Below, piece after piece: positions 1-7,416 of a DNA stretch of 8,156 nt. The notes under the pieces were generated by a model. It saw only the letters and a list, made by a program, of their open reading frames with translations. It made no database searches and had not been told where the DNA came from. The stretch is from assembly GCA_018816665.1 (NCBI GenBank), contig JAHIVM010000160.1:1-8156 (forward strand), given 5' to 3'. The position numbers and the translations under genes were made by a program. Source of the DNA: Candidatus Zixiibacteriota bacterium. GTDB taxonomy: Bacteria; Zixibacteria; MSB-5A5; GN15; FEB-12. Numbering within the stretch: position 1 is the stretch's first letter; each line of letters starts with the position of its first letter.

Positions 1-951
1 CACAACCTGGGATATCAGGGGTTGTTCGACGGTGATCGGTTCCCGCGCCTGGGACTGCCGGAATCCATGATGACGGGAATGACCGGGGCCATGGAGTTTT
101 ACAAGCGGTCCAACTTCCTCAAGGCGGGGATCGTGCTGGCGGACAAAGTGACCACGGTCTCCGAACAATACGCCCGGGAGATACAGAGCGGGGAAGAATT
201 CGGTTTCGGGCTTGAAGGCGTTCTGACCAACCGGGCCGGGGATCTGCACGGCATCGTGAACGGGGTGGACTATGCTGTCTGGGCGCCGTCGCGAGACAAA
301 CATCTCCCGTACCGCTACAACCTCTCGAATCTTTCCGGTAAACGCATGACGAAGGTCGAGCTGCTGGGCAAGGCCGGTTTGCCGGTGCGCGACAAAGTGC
401 CGCTGGTGGGGATCATTACCCGGATGGCCTCGCAGAAGGGAATGGACCTGATCATTGACGGCGCCGATGAGTTGTTGAGCATGAATCTCCAGATGATTGC
501 ACTCGGTACCGGCGACAAGGAATATCAGGATGCGCTCAAGGTCCTGGAGGCAAAATACCCCGACCAGCTCAAGGTCTACCTGGCGTTTGATGATGCCCTG
601 GCTCACCGGATCGAGGCCGGATCGGATATCTTTTTGATGCCCTCGCGCTACGAACCCTGCGGTCTCAACCAGATGTACTCCCTCAAATACGGCACGGTGC
701 CGGTGGTGCGCAGGGTGGGAGGCTTGGCCGATACCGTGGTGGACTACGATCCCACAACGGGCGAGGGAACCGGGTTTGTGTTCGACGAATACACTTCCGA
801 GGCAATGCTTGCCGCCGTCAGGCGCGCCGTAACTCTTTACGCCAGACGCCAGAAATGGGTGAAGTTGATGAAAGCCGGTATGCGGCAGGATTATTCCTGG
901 ACGCGCTCGGCCGGCAAATATGTCAAACTGTACGAGTCGATCGTATCCTAG
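1..951 (+). CDS. glgA: Glycogen synthase (ADP-glucose type, GT5), C-terminal part
   Basis: Glycogen synthase moves glucose from a nucleotide sugar (usually ADP-glucose in bacteria) onto the non-reducing end of alpha-1,4-glucan in the cytoplasm. The reading frame is open from base 1 with HNLGYQG, a block found internally in GlgA, so the true start lies upstream; roughly the last 316 of about 480-500 residues are present. Family blocks occur in order: ADKVTTVSEQYA, GIVNGVDYAVWAP, GIITRMASQKG, FLMPSRYEPCGLNQ and RRVGGLADTV. In visible-fragment numbering, R141 and K146 of the RMASQKG block match the nucleotide-sugar phosphate-binding Arg/Lys pair of E. coli GlgA, and E218 in EPCGL matches the conserved catalytic-site Glu. 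The fold is the GT-B C-terminal half plus part of the N-terminal domain. No frameshift is seen, and the gene ends in TAG 13 bases before the next start. The first in-frame start-like codon in the window (TTG at 22) is internal. The assignment is very secure. Confidence 0.96.
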   Translation, partial: HNLGYQGLFDGDRFPRLGLPESMMTGMTGAMEFYKRSNFLKAGIVLADKVTTVSEQYAREIQSGEEFGFGLEGVLTNRAGDLHGIVNGVDYAVWAPSRDKHLPYRYNLSNLSGKRMTKVELLGKAGLPVRDKVPLVGIITRMASQKGMDLIIDGADELLSMNLQMIALGTGDKEYQDALKVLEAKYPDQLKVYLAFDDALAHRIEAGSDIFLMPSRYEPCGLNQMYSLKYGTVPVVRRVGGLADTVVDYDPTTGEGTGFVFDEYTSEAMLAAVRRAVTLYARRQKWVKLMKAGMRQDYSWTRSAGKYVKLYESIVS

Positions 952-964
952 CGCGAACCATGCC

Positions 965-2845
965 ATGAATGATACTGTGCATCGACTGGTTTCTCGCTGG
1001 TGGCCGGTTGTTCCGGCCCTGGTCATTTACGCCCTGCTGGCCAATCATCTGAATTTCACCCAGGACGATTCCTATATCTCCTATCGTTATGTTGCCAACT
1101 TCCTCCACGGCGACGGACTCGTGTACAACATTGGTGAGCGGATAGAAGGATTCACAAACTTCGGCTGGGTTGTGTTTATGGCGGCGTGGGGAGTGGTCGG
1201 GATCGACTTCATTGCCGTGTCAAAAATAGCGGGTTTTCTGCTTGGCGGTGGTGTTGTCTGTATAACCTTTCTCCTGAGCACACTGGTTTTTGATGATCGC
1301 CAGTGGTTGTATCGCCTGCTGGTTGTCCTGCTAACCGGGGCCACTCAGTCTCTGGCGTACTGGTCGCCCGCCGGACTGGAGACGGCCGCGTTTGCCTTTT
1401 TTGCCCTTCTGGGACTCTACTGGTTCGCAACACGGCATCGTTTGCTGACGTTCGCCATGATCATGGCAGTATGGCTGCGTCCCGAGGGAGCCTTGTTGTG
1501 TGCCCTGTTGATTGTGATAGAGGCTGTCCAGACGCGCCGCATACCGAAGTTCACACTGGCCTGTGCCGGTCTCGCCTTTGTCATGTCGCTGCCGTATGTT
1601 GGGTTCAAGATATGGTACTATGGGGGCATCCTGCCGAATCCGTTCTACGCTAAAACATCGTTTTCGGGAGATCAACTCTCGAACGGCCTTGAATACGTTT
1701 TGCGCTTCTACCAGCATTACGGATTCTGGGGCGCCGGATTGGTTATACCGCTGCTGTTCTACCGTCGGCTGACCACGGTTGCCCGCGCGGTCTGGCTGTA
1801 CGTGGTGCTGTATTCCGTCTATATCCTGCTGGTCGGGGGGGATGTACTGAAAGTGCATCGCTTTTTCATCCCGGTGATCGGCCCCGCGGCGCTGCTGGCG
1901 GTGTTGTCCGTATTCTTGCTGACGCAGCGGCTGACAAAGCAACTCCGGGTAGTACTGGCGGTGGCCATTGGGGCAGGCATGCTCGCCGCCACATACTTCC
2001 TGCCGCACGACTTCGTAAGCAAATACAACCTCAGCGAACGGGCGTTTGTCCAGAAACAGCAGTTTAAGGCCAATGCGCTTAAAGACTCAGACTCCTCGGA
2101 CTTCTCTGTCGCCCTGGCTACCATTGGCGTGTTCGGCTACGAACTGATGGGCCACGAGGTGATTGACTTGCTCGGTCTGACCGATTCTACCATCGCGCGT
2201 TCGTCCGAGGAACCCATTCCGGGCATGGAAACGACCTGGAAGGAGCAGAAGCACAACTCGCGTTACCTGCTGGAGAAAGCGCCGGACTACATCGTGTTTT
2301 CGACCGGCACGAAACCGTCGGCGCCCGCCGAGCGCGCCCTGCTGTTGTACCGTCAGTTTACGGATGTGTACCGGAGTCTCGGCTGGTACTACCGCAATGA
2401 AGAACTGGGGGGACGGGGAGTGCTGGCAATCATCTTCAAGCGCACCCATCCGATGACCGGCGAAATAGTCCCGGCCTTCCCGGTGGAATATGTCGAGGAA
2501 TACAAGCTCGGCCTGGATGCGCACACGCGGCGTGATCAACAGGCGGCCATTCAGCACTATGCGAAAGCATTGCGGGCATCAACTGCGCCGCATTACGTCA
2601 ACCTGGTCTACCAGTATGGGTATGCCTGGCTGGCGTTACGGGAGTTCGAAAAGGGCGAGGCCGTTCTTAATGAACTGGTGGCTCGTGACTCGACCGTGTT
2701 TGAGGCCCACAAGGATCTGTACCTGCTGGCTCTGGATGCCGGGGATCAGGGGAAGGCGGCGATCCACGGTCGCTGGCTGAGGAAACTCGTGCCGTGGTAC
2801 TGGGAGCGGTTTGAATCCCTTGCGCGGCAACAGCTTGGTCGGTAG
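965..2845 (+). CDS. Polytopic GT-C-type glycosyltransferase with C-terminal TPR-like domain
   Basis: A 626-residue integral membrane protein. About ten to twelve hydrophobic segments fill residues 13-345, followed by a soluble tail. The first loop after TM1 carries D34-D35 in DDSYISYRY, then NIGERIEGFTNFGW (about 55-68). Further marks are SPAGLE (134-139), RPEG (172), NPFYAK (225) and GGD...RFFIP (from 291). This set resembles the GT-C family that includes mycobacterial AftB-like arabinofuranosyltransferases, which take sugar from a polyprenyl phosphate and act on the outer membrane face; an acidic residue in the first loop is the usual catalytic site. Residues 385-440 (GYELMGHEVIDLLGLTD and PDYIVFSTG) also fit that family. 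Residues about 508-615 look like two to three TPR helical pairs (AIQHYAKAL, GEAVLNELVARD). The sugar and acceptor cannot be told. I chose ATG 965 over in-frame ATG 920, which would overlap glgA by 32 bases and add a polar leader. No clear Shine-Dalgarno precedes either, so translational coupling to glgA is plausible. Confidence 0.85.
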   Translation: MNDTVHRLVSRWWPVVPALVIYALLANHLNFTQDDSYISYRYVANFLHGDGLVYNIGERIEGFTNFGWVVFMAAWGVVGIDFIAVSKIAGFLLGGGVVCITFLLSTLVFDDRQWLYRLLVVLLTGATQSLAYWSPAGLETAAFAFFALLGLYWFATRHRLLTFAMIMAVWLRPEGALLCALLIVIEAVQTRRIPKFTLACAGLAFVMSLPYVGFKIWYYGGILPNPFYAKTSFSGDQLSNGLEYVLRFYQHYGFWGAGLVIPLLFYRRLTTVARAVWLYVVLYSVYILLVGGDVLKVHRFFIPVIGPAALLAVLSVFLLTQRLTKQLRVVLAVAIGAGMLAATYFLPHDFVSKYNLSERAFVQKQQFKANALKDSDSSDFSVALATIGVFGYELMGHEVIDLLGLTDSTIARSSEEPIPGMETTWKEQKHNSRYLLEKAPDYIVFSTGTKPSAPAERALLLYRQFTDVYRSLGWYYRNEELGGRGVLAIIFKRTHPMTGEIVPAFPVEYVEEYKLGLDAHTRRDQQAAIQHYAKALRASTAPHYVNLVYQYGYAWLALREFEKGEAVLNELVARDSTVFEAHKDLYLLALDAGDQGKAAIHGRWLRKLVPWYWERFESLARQQLGR

Positions 2846-2876
2846 CGCGATTCATTTCCGAAAAACGCAAAAGCTA

Positions 2877-2904
2877 TTGACAAAAGAATCGCGACATATA
2901 TATT
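2877..2904 (+). promoter_or_regulatory. Sigma70-like promoter of the tRNA-Gly/tRNA-Cys unit
   Basis: A perfect -35 box TTGACA (2877-2882) is followed after 16 bases by TATATT (2899-2904). Transcription would start near 2911, about 37 bases before tRNA-Gly. The promoter sits in the gap right after the GT-C gene stop, so the tRNAs need not rely on read-through from glgA. Confidence 0.75.
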
Positions 2905-2948
2905 CAGGTGTTCCCGCAAGGGGACGATGTACGACATATGAAAATTTA

Positions 2949-3021
<73 letters not shown>

Positions 3022-3030
3022 CTTTTTTTT
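3022..3030 (+). other. C+T8 tract between the two tRNAs
   Basis: One C and eight Ts directly follow tRNA-Gly, with only A3031 left before tRNA-Cys. The same C+T8 follows tRNA-Cys at 3104-3112. It may be a partial terminator or pause signal using the tRNA-Gly T-arm as the hairpin, or a landing site for 3'-end processing. The short spacing means an endonuclease must separate the two tRNAs if both are on one transcript. Confidence 0.5.
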
Positions 3031-3031
3031 A

Positions 3032-3103
<72 letters not shown>

Positions 3104-3375
3104 CTTTTTTTTGCCCGTTTTCTCCATTCAGATCGACCCCGTGTTGCTTTCATTCCGACCGTCTGTTTTCGTTCTGCGCTCGTGATAAGGACCATCCCTC
3201 GGCAGCTACTACGTCGATCACCCGGTGTATCATAGGGGATAATCCTAAACAGAGACCGAATATAGCTACATTGGCCAGGCCGTGCGGTTCCCGTCAACCC
3301 TTGCCCGCAATGTCCCGGCACGACCGTTATCGTCGTAATCGTGGAGCGGACGAGCTCCAATACCGTCGAAATCCG

Positions 3376-3405
3376 TTGACACTGATTGCACCCTGCACCT
3401 ATATT
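3376..3405 (+). promoter_or_regulatory. Sigma70-like promoter P1 upstream of the secreted protein
   Basis: TTGACA (3376-3381), an 18-base spacer and TATATT (3400-3405). It has the same two boxes as the tRNA promoter at 2877, two bases further apart. The local sequence is AT-rich after the -10 box. Start of transcription is expected near 3412. It could drive the gene at 3809 through a long leader, or an unrecognised small RNA. Confidence 0.6.
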
Positions 3406-3583
3406 GTTGCTATAAAGACAATATTATCCATACTAACTTGCTCTGCATTAGAGAGCTGACTGATCGCCGTCGTGCGGGCGGTGGTCTGGGATCGCAAATA
3501 TAGAATATGCGCCGCTGCCTCCGTGTCCGCAGGGACCTGTGTGCTGCGCTTCATAGAGTTCCGTGTGCTGGATCGTCTTCCGG

Positions 3584-3612
3584 TTGACGGCCGGGGACGG
3601 TGTCGGTATAGT
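3584..3612 (+). promoter_or_regulatory. Sigma70-like promoter P2 upstream of the secreted protein
   Basis: TTGACG (3584-3589), a 17-base spacer and TATAGT (3607-3612), one mismatch from consensus at -35 and one at -10. Start of transcription is expected near 3619, giving a leader of about 190 bases before ATG 3809. It lies in a GC-rich stretch, so the boxes stand out. Confidence 0.5.
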
Positions 3613-3798
3613 CGTTCCCTCACACACTGGGTGCCGATACCCGGCAACACCGGATTCACTATCAGTAACGTCTTGCGTCAGTCATTGGTCTGCTTCGCCC
3701 CCGGTGGCCGCACAACAGAATTAAAGAACGGTCGTGACGCTTTTTGCGGGGCCGATCTGCGTCGCGCTCAGGGATGTAAACGCTGCCAACCTGTGTGC

Positions 3799-3804
3799 AG
3801 GAGG
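3799..3804 (+). promoter_or_regulatory. Ribosome binding site AGGAGG deciding the 3809 start
   Basis: A perfect AGGAGG sits four bases before ATG 3809. A weak 4-bp hairpin, CCTG (3790-3793) with CAGG (3798-3801), overlaps its first bases. The site selects ATG 3809 over the in-frame ATG 3734, which would add 25 residues in front of an otherwise standard signal peptide. Confidence 0.85.
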
Positions 3805-3808
3805 AAGT

Positions 3809-6800
3809 ATGTTCAAGAGACAAAGTCTGGCGCTTCTGCCGGTCATCCTGCTGGCCGTTGCGCTGGTATCAGTGGCCGGAGATGAAGGCCCGGTCTCCCG
3901 TCGGGATATGATGTATGATGCCGCGAGGGCAAGCGAGTATTGGCCCGACGGAACATCGGATCAGGCAAAAAGCACTACCCGCAGTCCCGCCATGGTGTTT
4001 TTTGTCACCAACACCGCCGACTCCGGTCCGGGGAGTCTTCGCGATGCCATCAATATGGCCAATGCCACTCCCGGACATGATTCAATCTGGTTCCAGATTC
4101 CATCGGGAACACCGGTCGTCACCATCATGCCCCTGTCGGCCCTGCCCTGGCTGACGGACCCGGCGGGTGTGACAATCGACGGTCTGACCCAACCGGGTGC
4201 CTCGATCGGTGCTCAACCGCCGCGGACGCTGGTGCTCACGGTAGAAATCGACGGTTTCATGGCGGGTGCCACCAGGGGTTTGGTACTAAACTCCTCGTCG
4301 AACCTCATTCAGGGACTCATCGTCAACAATTTCTCACAAAGCGGCATCTGTATCCAGGGCGGCCCGGTCAATGACGCCATGGACAACCAGGTGCAATGGA
4401 ACATTGTTGGTCTTGATCCCACCGGCACGTTGAAAAAACCCAACGGTCAGGGGACCGCTGCCGTGCCGGCCTGGGCCGGTGTGTGCGTGTGCAATGCGCC
4501 GGCGGGTATCCCGGCCTTCGCGCAGCACAACATGATCGAGGAGAACCTGATCTCGGCCAATCACACTGAGGGAGTGACCATCCTCGGGCCGATCCAGCCC
4601 GGCGATGTATTTGGTAACTTCGTCACCGGCAACTACATCGGCACCGATATCACCGGAATGGTCGATCTTGGCAACGACGGTGAAGGTGTCTGTTTGTGCG
4701 AGGGCACGCACCACAACACGGTTGCCTACAATCTTATTTCGGGGAACGATCTCGATGGTGTCGGGATTCAGGGGTACGGCATAGACGAGATTTACACCAC
4801 CTTCAACCTGATCGAAGCCAACATCATCGGAATGAATCGCGATCGTACCCTGCCACTTCCCAACAGCTACCACGGGGTGGCTATCGGTGAGTACGGCGAC
4901 GGTGACTGGGGGTTTGCAACTGACAACACAGTCGCCGTAGAGAATCTCATCGCCTACAATGGCCGCGATGGTATCGCCGTGTGGGAAGAGGCGACCATGG
5001 GGAATACGATCAACGCCGACCGCAACATGATTTCACAGAACTTCATTTTCGACAACGTGGAACTCGGCATTGATCTCGGAAACAACGGCGTGACGAATAA
5101 CGATCTCACTGATCCCGATGTCGGCGCCAACCAGGAGGTCAACTTCCCGGTCATTACCAGCGCCGTGCTTGTCGCAGGCACCACGACTATTACCGGTACG
5201 CTGGACATCGATACCGATCCGACTCAGGCGGCCATTGAAGTGTTTATCGCCGCCGTTGACCCGTCGGGGCACGGGGAAGGCCGGACCTACATCGGCACGG
5301 TATCGGCCGATGCCGCCGGTAACTGGTCGCTGGTAACGCTGGCGCCGGCCGCCGGTGATGCGATAACCGCCAACACCACCGACATGAACCGGAATACGTC
5401 GGAATTCTGTGCCAACGTGATAGTCAGCCCTGAGGAACCGCCCTGGGATTGCTTTGAAAATCCGCCGCCGAACAAAACAGGCGGGGGACAGGAAGCCGAG
5501 CCCAACAATTCCTGTGCCATGGCCTTCCAGGCACAATGCGAGTTTGCCTACTGTGGTGACCTGTCCATTGCCGATCCGGAGGACTGGTGGTCGGTGACCC
5601 TTCCGGCCGATACCTGCCATTGCCTGCACGTGCGGGTATTCGCCGATGACACCCCGGATCAGTACGCCTACAGCGGTGGACTGGATGCCACGGTCACAAT
5701 CTATGATGATGACTGTACAACGCAGTTGTTCTTCAACGACGACCACAATGGTGTTTTCCCCGATGCGGTCGGCACCGATGCCCAGTATGACTGTCTGGAT
5801 GCGGGCAATTGCTATGATCCGGGCAAAACCCTGTACATCAAGGTGGGCTCCAGCCCCGCCGGTGGCGGTCCCGAGGGACCGTATCTGCTGGTGATCAACT
5901 GCGAGGTGTGCGAGTGCCCCGCTCCAACTCAGGATCTGGTCGTGTGTGAGCCGCAGGGGCCGACCAACCCGACTCACCCGCCGAACTACTGGTACGATGT
6001 CACTCCCGGTCCGGGTTCGGGCGGACGTTGCGACTTCCATGTGAAGGTCTTCGACAGTATCCAGGCCAACTACTCCAATTGGATCGAGCCGGTCGGCTGG
6101 CAGCACGTCCTGCACAAAGTCGGCTCCGACTGGTGGGTCTCCTGGTGGAGTCCGGGATGCACCAACGCCTTCTTTGCCACGACAAGGTTCGGGTTCGACA
6201 ACGTCAATCCGTCGGTCTGGGGCGACTGGGTAACCACCACCAGCGGCACCAACGATCCCACCGCCTCGGTGGTTGACTATTCGGGCACGCATACCGCCGA
6301 TCCGAACGGTTACGGTTACCGCGTGCATGTGCCGCGCTTCCAGGAAGAGCCGGAGGAGTGGGATCACAAGATGCACTTCCCGCAGCTTCCCGATGAGGCC
6401 GGATGGGATGTCATGTCCACCTTCCCGGTAGGCTGTGCCGATGACTGGCAGTGTTCAGAAACCGGGTGGGTCAAAGACATCCACTTCTGGGGCTCATGGA
6501 TGCATGGGGTAGAGGCGCCTATCGACATGTTCTACCTGACCATCTGGAGCGACATTCCGGAGGATCCACCGTTATTCTACAGCCGTCCTGGCGACCTGCT
6601 CTGGGTCCAGCAACTTCCGATCGACATGTTCACGGTGACACCAATCCAGCCTCTGACACCGGAGGGCTGGTATAATCCGTGGACGGCGGAAGTCTTCATG
6701 GATGACCACTTCCAGTACGTCCGCTACGATCTCATTTTGCCTGAGGAACTGTGGTTCTGGCAGGATGAGGGCCGCATCTACTGGCTGGGCGTCCAGGCCG

Positions 6801-7225
6801 TAGTGCCGGATGAAATGGCTCACTGGGGCTGGAAGTCATCAGTGAACCATTTCAACGACGACGCCGTGTGGGCCGTGGGGTCCGAACTGCCGCGCGACTG
6901 GTTCGAGTTGTACGAACCGCCGTTCTTTGAACAGTCACTGGATTTGTCGTTCGTGATTACCGGCAGTTGCTGTATCGACACAGTCGGCAACGTTCAGTTG
7001 ATCCCGAACTGTGACTACGCCGATCAGATTGTGGACATTTCAGACCTTACAAATCTGATTGACCACCTGTTTATCAGTTTCACGCCGATTTGCTGCGTGG
7101 AGGAAGCGGATATAGCGCCGCTGATATCCGGACTGCCGCCGGACAACTCTGTTGATGTGGGTGACTTGACCGCCCTGATCGATCACTTGTTCATCAGTTT
7201 CCCGGCATTGCCACCCTGTCCGTAA
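3809..7225 (+). CDS. Secreted mosaic protein: beta-helix, Ig-like, PPC-like, Trp-rich and dockerin-like modules
   Basis: 1138 residues. A Sec signal peptide (MFKRQ, then a hydrophobic core to about A23) predicts export. Modules in order: a CSLREA-like entry (about 63-130; TNTADSGPGSLRDAIN, IDGLTQPG); a right-handed parallel beta-helix (about 161-431) with eight G-[IV]-x-[IVL] turns; an Ig-like domain (about 446-541); a PPC-type domain opening EAEPNN (about 561-704); a module with DWWVSWWSPG (about 709-841); a second Trp-rich module with SETGWVKDIHFWGSW (about 844-1053); and two dockerin-like repeats (1075-1091, 1115-1131). No peptidase or glycosidase catalytic motif is visible, though beta-helices can be polysaccharide lyases or adhesins. 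About 29 cysteines, several as CxC, suggest disulfides or metal sites outside the cytoplasm. It stands alone between its own promoters and a hairpin. Surface structure or adhesion is the likeliest role, but this is inference. Confidence 0.88.
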   Translation: MFKRQSLALLPVILLAVALVSVAGDEGPVSRRDMMYDAARASEYWPDGTSDQAKSTTRSPAMVFFVTNTADSGPGSLRDAINMANATPGHDSIWFQIPSGTPVVTIMPLSALPWLTDPAGVTIDGLTQPGASIGAQPPRTLVLTVEIDGFMAGATRGLVLNSSSNLIQGLIVNNFSQSGICIQGGPVNDAMDNQVQWNIVGLDPTGTLKKPNGQGTAAVPAWAGVCVCNAPAGIPAFAQHNMIEENLISANHTEGVTILGPIQPGDVFGNFVTGNYIGTDITGMVDLGNDGEGVCLCEGTHHNTVAYNLISGNDLDGVGIQGYGIDEIYTTFNLIEANIIGMNRDRTLPLPNSYHGVAIGEYGDGDWGFATDNTVAVENLIAYNGRDGIAVWEEATMGNTINADRNMISQNFIFDNVELGIDLGNNGVTNNDLTDPDVGANQEVNFPVITSAVLVAGTTTITGTLDIDTDPTQAAIEVFIAAVDPSGHGEGRTYIGTVSADAAGNWSLVTLAPAAGDAITANTTDMNRNTSEFCANVIVSPEEPPWDCFENPPPNKTGGGQEAEPNNSCAMAFQAQCEFAYCGDLSIADPEDWWSVTLPADTCHCLHVRVFADDTPDQYAYSGGLDATVTIYDDDCTTQLFFNDDHNGVFPDAVGTDAQYDCLDAGNCYDPGKTLYIKVGSSPAGGGPEGPYLLVINCEVCECPAPTQDLVVCEPQGPTNPTHPPNYWYDVTPGPGSGGRCDFHVKVFDSIQANYSNWIEPVGWQHVLHKVGSDWWVSWWSPGCTNAFFATTRFGFDNVNPSVWGDWVTTTSGTNDPTASVVDYSGTHTADPNGYGYRVHVPRFQEEPEEWDHKMHFPQLPDEAGWDVMSTFPVGCADDWQCSETGWVKDIHFWGSWMHGVEAPIDMFYLTIWSDIPEDPPLFYSRPGDLLWVQQLPIDMFTVTPIQPLTPEGWYNPWTAEVFMDDHFQYVRYDLILPEELWFWQDEGRIYWLGVQAVVPDEMAHWGWKSSVNHFNDDAVWAVGSELPRDWFELYEPPFFEQSLDLSFVITGSCCIDTVGNVQLIPNCDYADQIVDISDLTNLIDHLFISFTPICCVEEADIAPLISGLPPDNSVDVGDLTALIDHLFISFPALPPCP
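7031..7201 (+). repeat. Tandem dockerin-like repeat, 120-base period
   Basis: Two copies (7031-7081 and 7151-7201) encode VDISDLTNLIDHLFISF and VDVGDLTALIDHLFISF, identical at 14 of 17 residues and exactly 40 codons apart. The pattern D5-x-x-V-D9-x-x-D12-L-T fits the second half of a type I dockerin calcium loop followed by its helix. Loop positions 1 and 3, normally Asp or Asn, are not clearly conserved. The stretch forms the last domain of the secreted mosaic protein. Confidence 0.75.
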
Positions 7226-7252
7226 ACGGCATTGATTATGGTTGGTATTGGT

Positions 7253-7282
7253 GCGGCCACTCTCTGAACAGAGAGTGGCCGC
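7253..7282 (+). terminator. 13-bp perfect hairpin after the secreted mosaic gene
   Basis: GCGGCCACTCTCT (7253-7265) pairs perfectly with AGAGAGTGGCCGC (7270-7282) around a GAAC loop, beginning 27 bases after the stop codon. No T run follows on the + strand (TATCTGTATGGG) and none on the opposite strand, so it is either a U-poor terminator or a 3'-end stabiliser. Confidence 0.6.
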
Positions 7283-7303
7283 TATCTGTATGGGAAAAAA
7301 ACA

Positions 7304-7332
7304 TTGACACCACTGGCTATGAAGCGGATATT
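7304..7332 (+). promoter_or_regulatory. Sigma70-like promoter of the TSP3 protein gene
   Basis: TTGACA (7304-7309), a 17-base spacer and GATATT (7327-7332). The -35 box is perfect; the -10 matches consensus at four of six positions. Start of transcription is expected near 7339, about 78 bases before ATG 7417. It lies directly after the hairpin, so this gene is probably its own transcription unit. Confidence 0.5.
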
Positions 7333-7406
7333 GTACGTGACTACACATCTAATTGGGCCATGTACAACGCAGACTCTGAATTCCGGTTGGTTCATTGGCC
7401 CGCGAG

Positions 7407-7411
7407 GGAGG
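7407..7411 (+). promoter_or_regulatory. Ribosome binding site GGAGG for the 7417 gene
   Basis: GGAGG within GAGGGAGGG, five bases before ATG 7417. It supports that start, which also places a signal peptide at the very N-terminus. Confidence 0.8.
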
Positions 7412-7416
7412 GTGTC

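Larger units (their letters stand above)
3113..3808 (+). other. Gene-free region with two promoters; probable long leader of the secreted protein gene
   Basis: About 700 bases with no convincing coding region on either strand. Candidate frames either read through the tRNAs, lack a ribosome-binding site, or are low-complexity Arg-rich shadows. I see nothing in 3113-3375. Two sigma70-like promoters follow at 3376 and 3584. If used, they leave about 400 and 190 bases of untranslated leader before ATG 3809. The 9-mer CCTGTGTGC occurs at 3536-3544 and again at 3790-3798, just before the Shine-Dalgarno. No known riboswitch class could be recognised. Confidence 0.6.

Noticed and set aside
920..964. 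Upstream ATG 920 as start of the GT-C protein
   Set aside because: It would overlap glgA by 32 bases, lacks a ribosome-binding site and adds a polar segment before TM1. ATG 965 right after glgA is the simpler choice.
1331..2008. A 225-codon open frame on the minus strand inside the GT-C gene
   Set aside because: Gln/Arg-rich composition with no motif, opposite to a gene whose frame and family blocks are secure.
3736..3801. Possible c-di-GMP-type or other riboswitch in the last part of the leader (AGGGATGTAAACGC)
   Set aside because: Only a fragmentary resemblance. The paired core and conserved blocks of that class could not be laid out, and only weak 4-5 bp stems are present.
3734..3808. 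Upstream ATG 3734 as start of the secreted mosaic protein
   Set aside because: AGGAGG at the right distance and a standard signal peptide both point to ATG 3809.
3472..3885. A 137-codon + strand frame in the leader, overlapping the start of the secreted protein gene
   Set aside because: No ribosome-binding site, Arg/Cys-rich low-complexity product, and it overlaps the signal peptide in another frame.
5033..6376. A 447-codon open frame on the minus strand inside the secreted mosaic gene
   Set aside because: It is the mirror of a well-supported gene with clear domains. Its product is Val/Gly/Arg-rich without motifs or a ribosome-binding site, and its length comes from the codon bias of the + strand gene.
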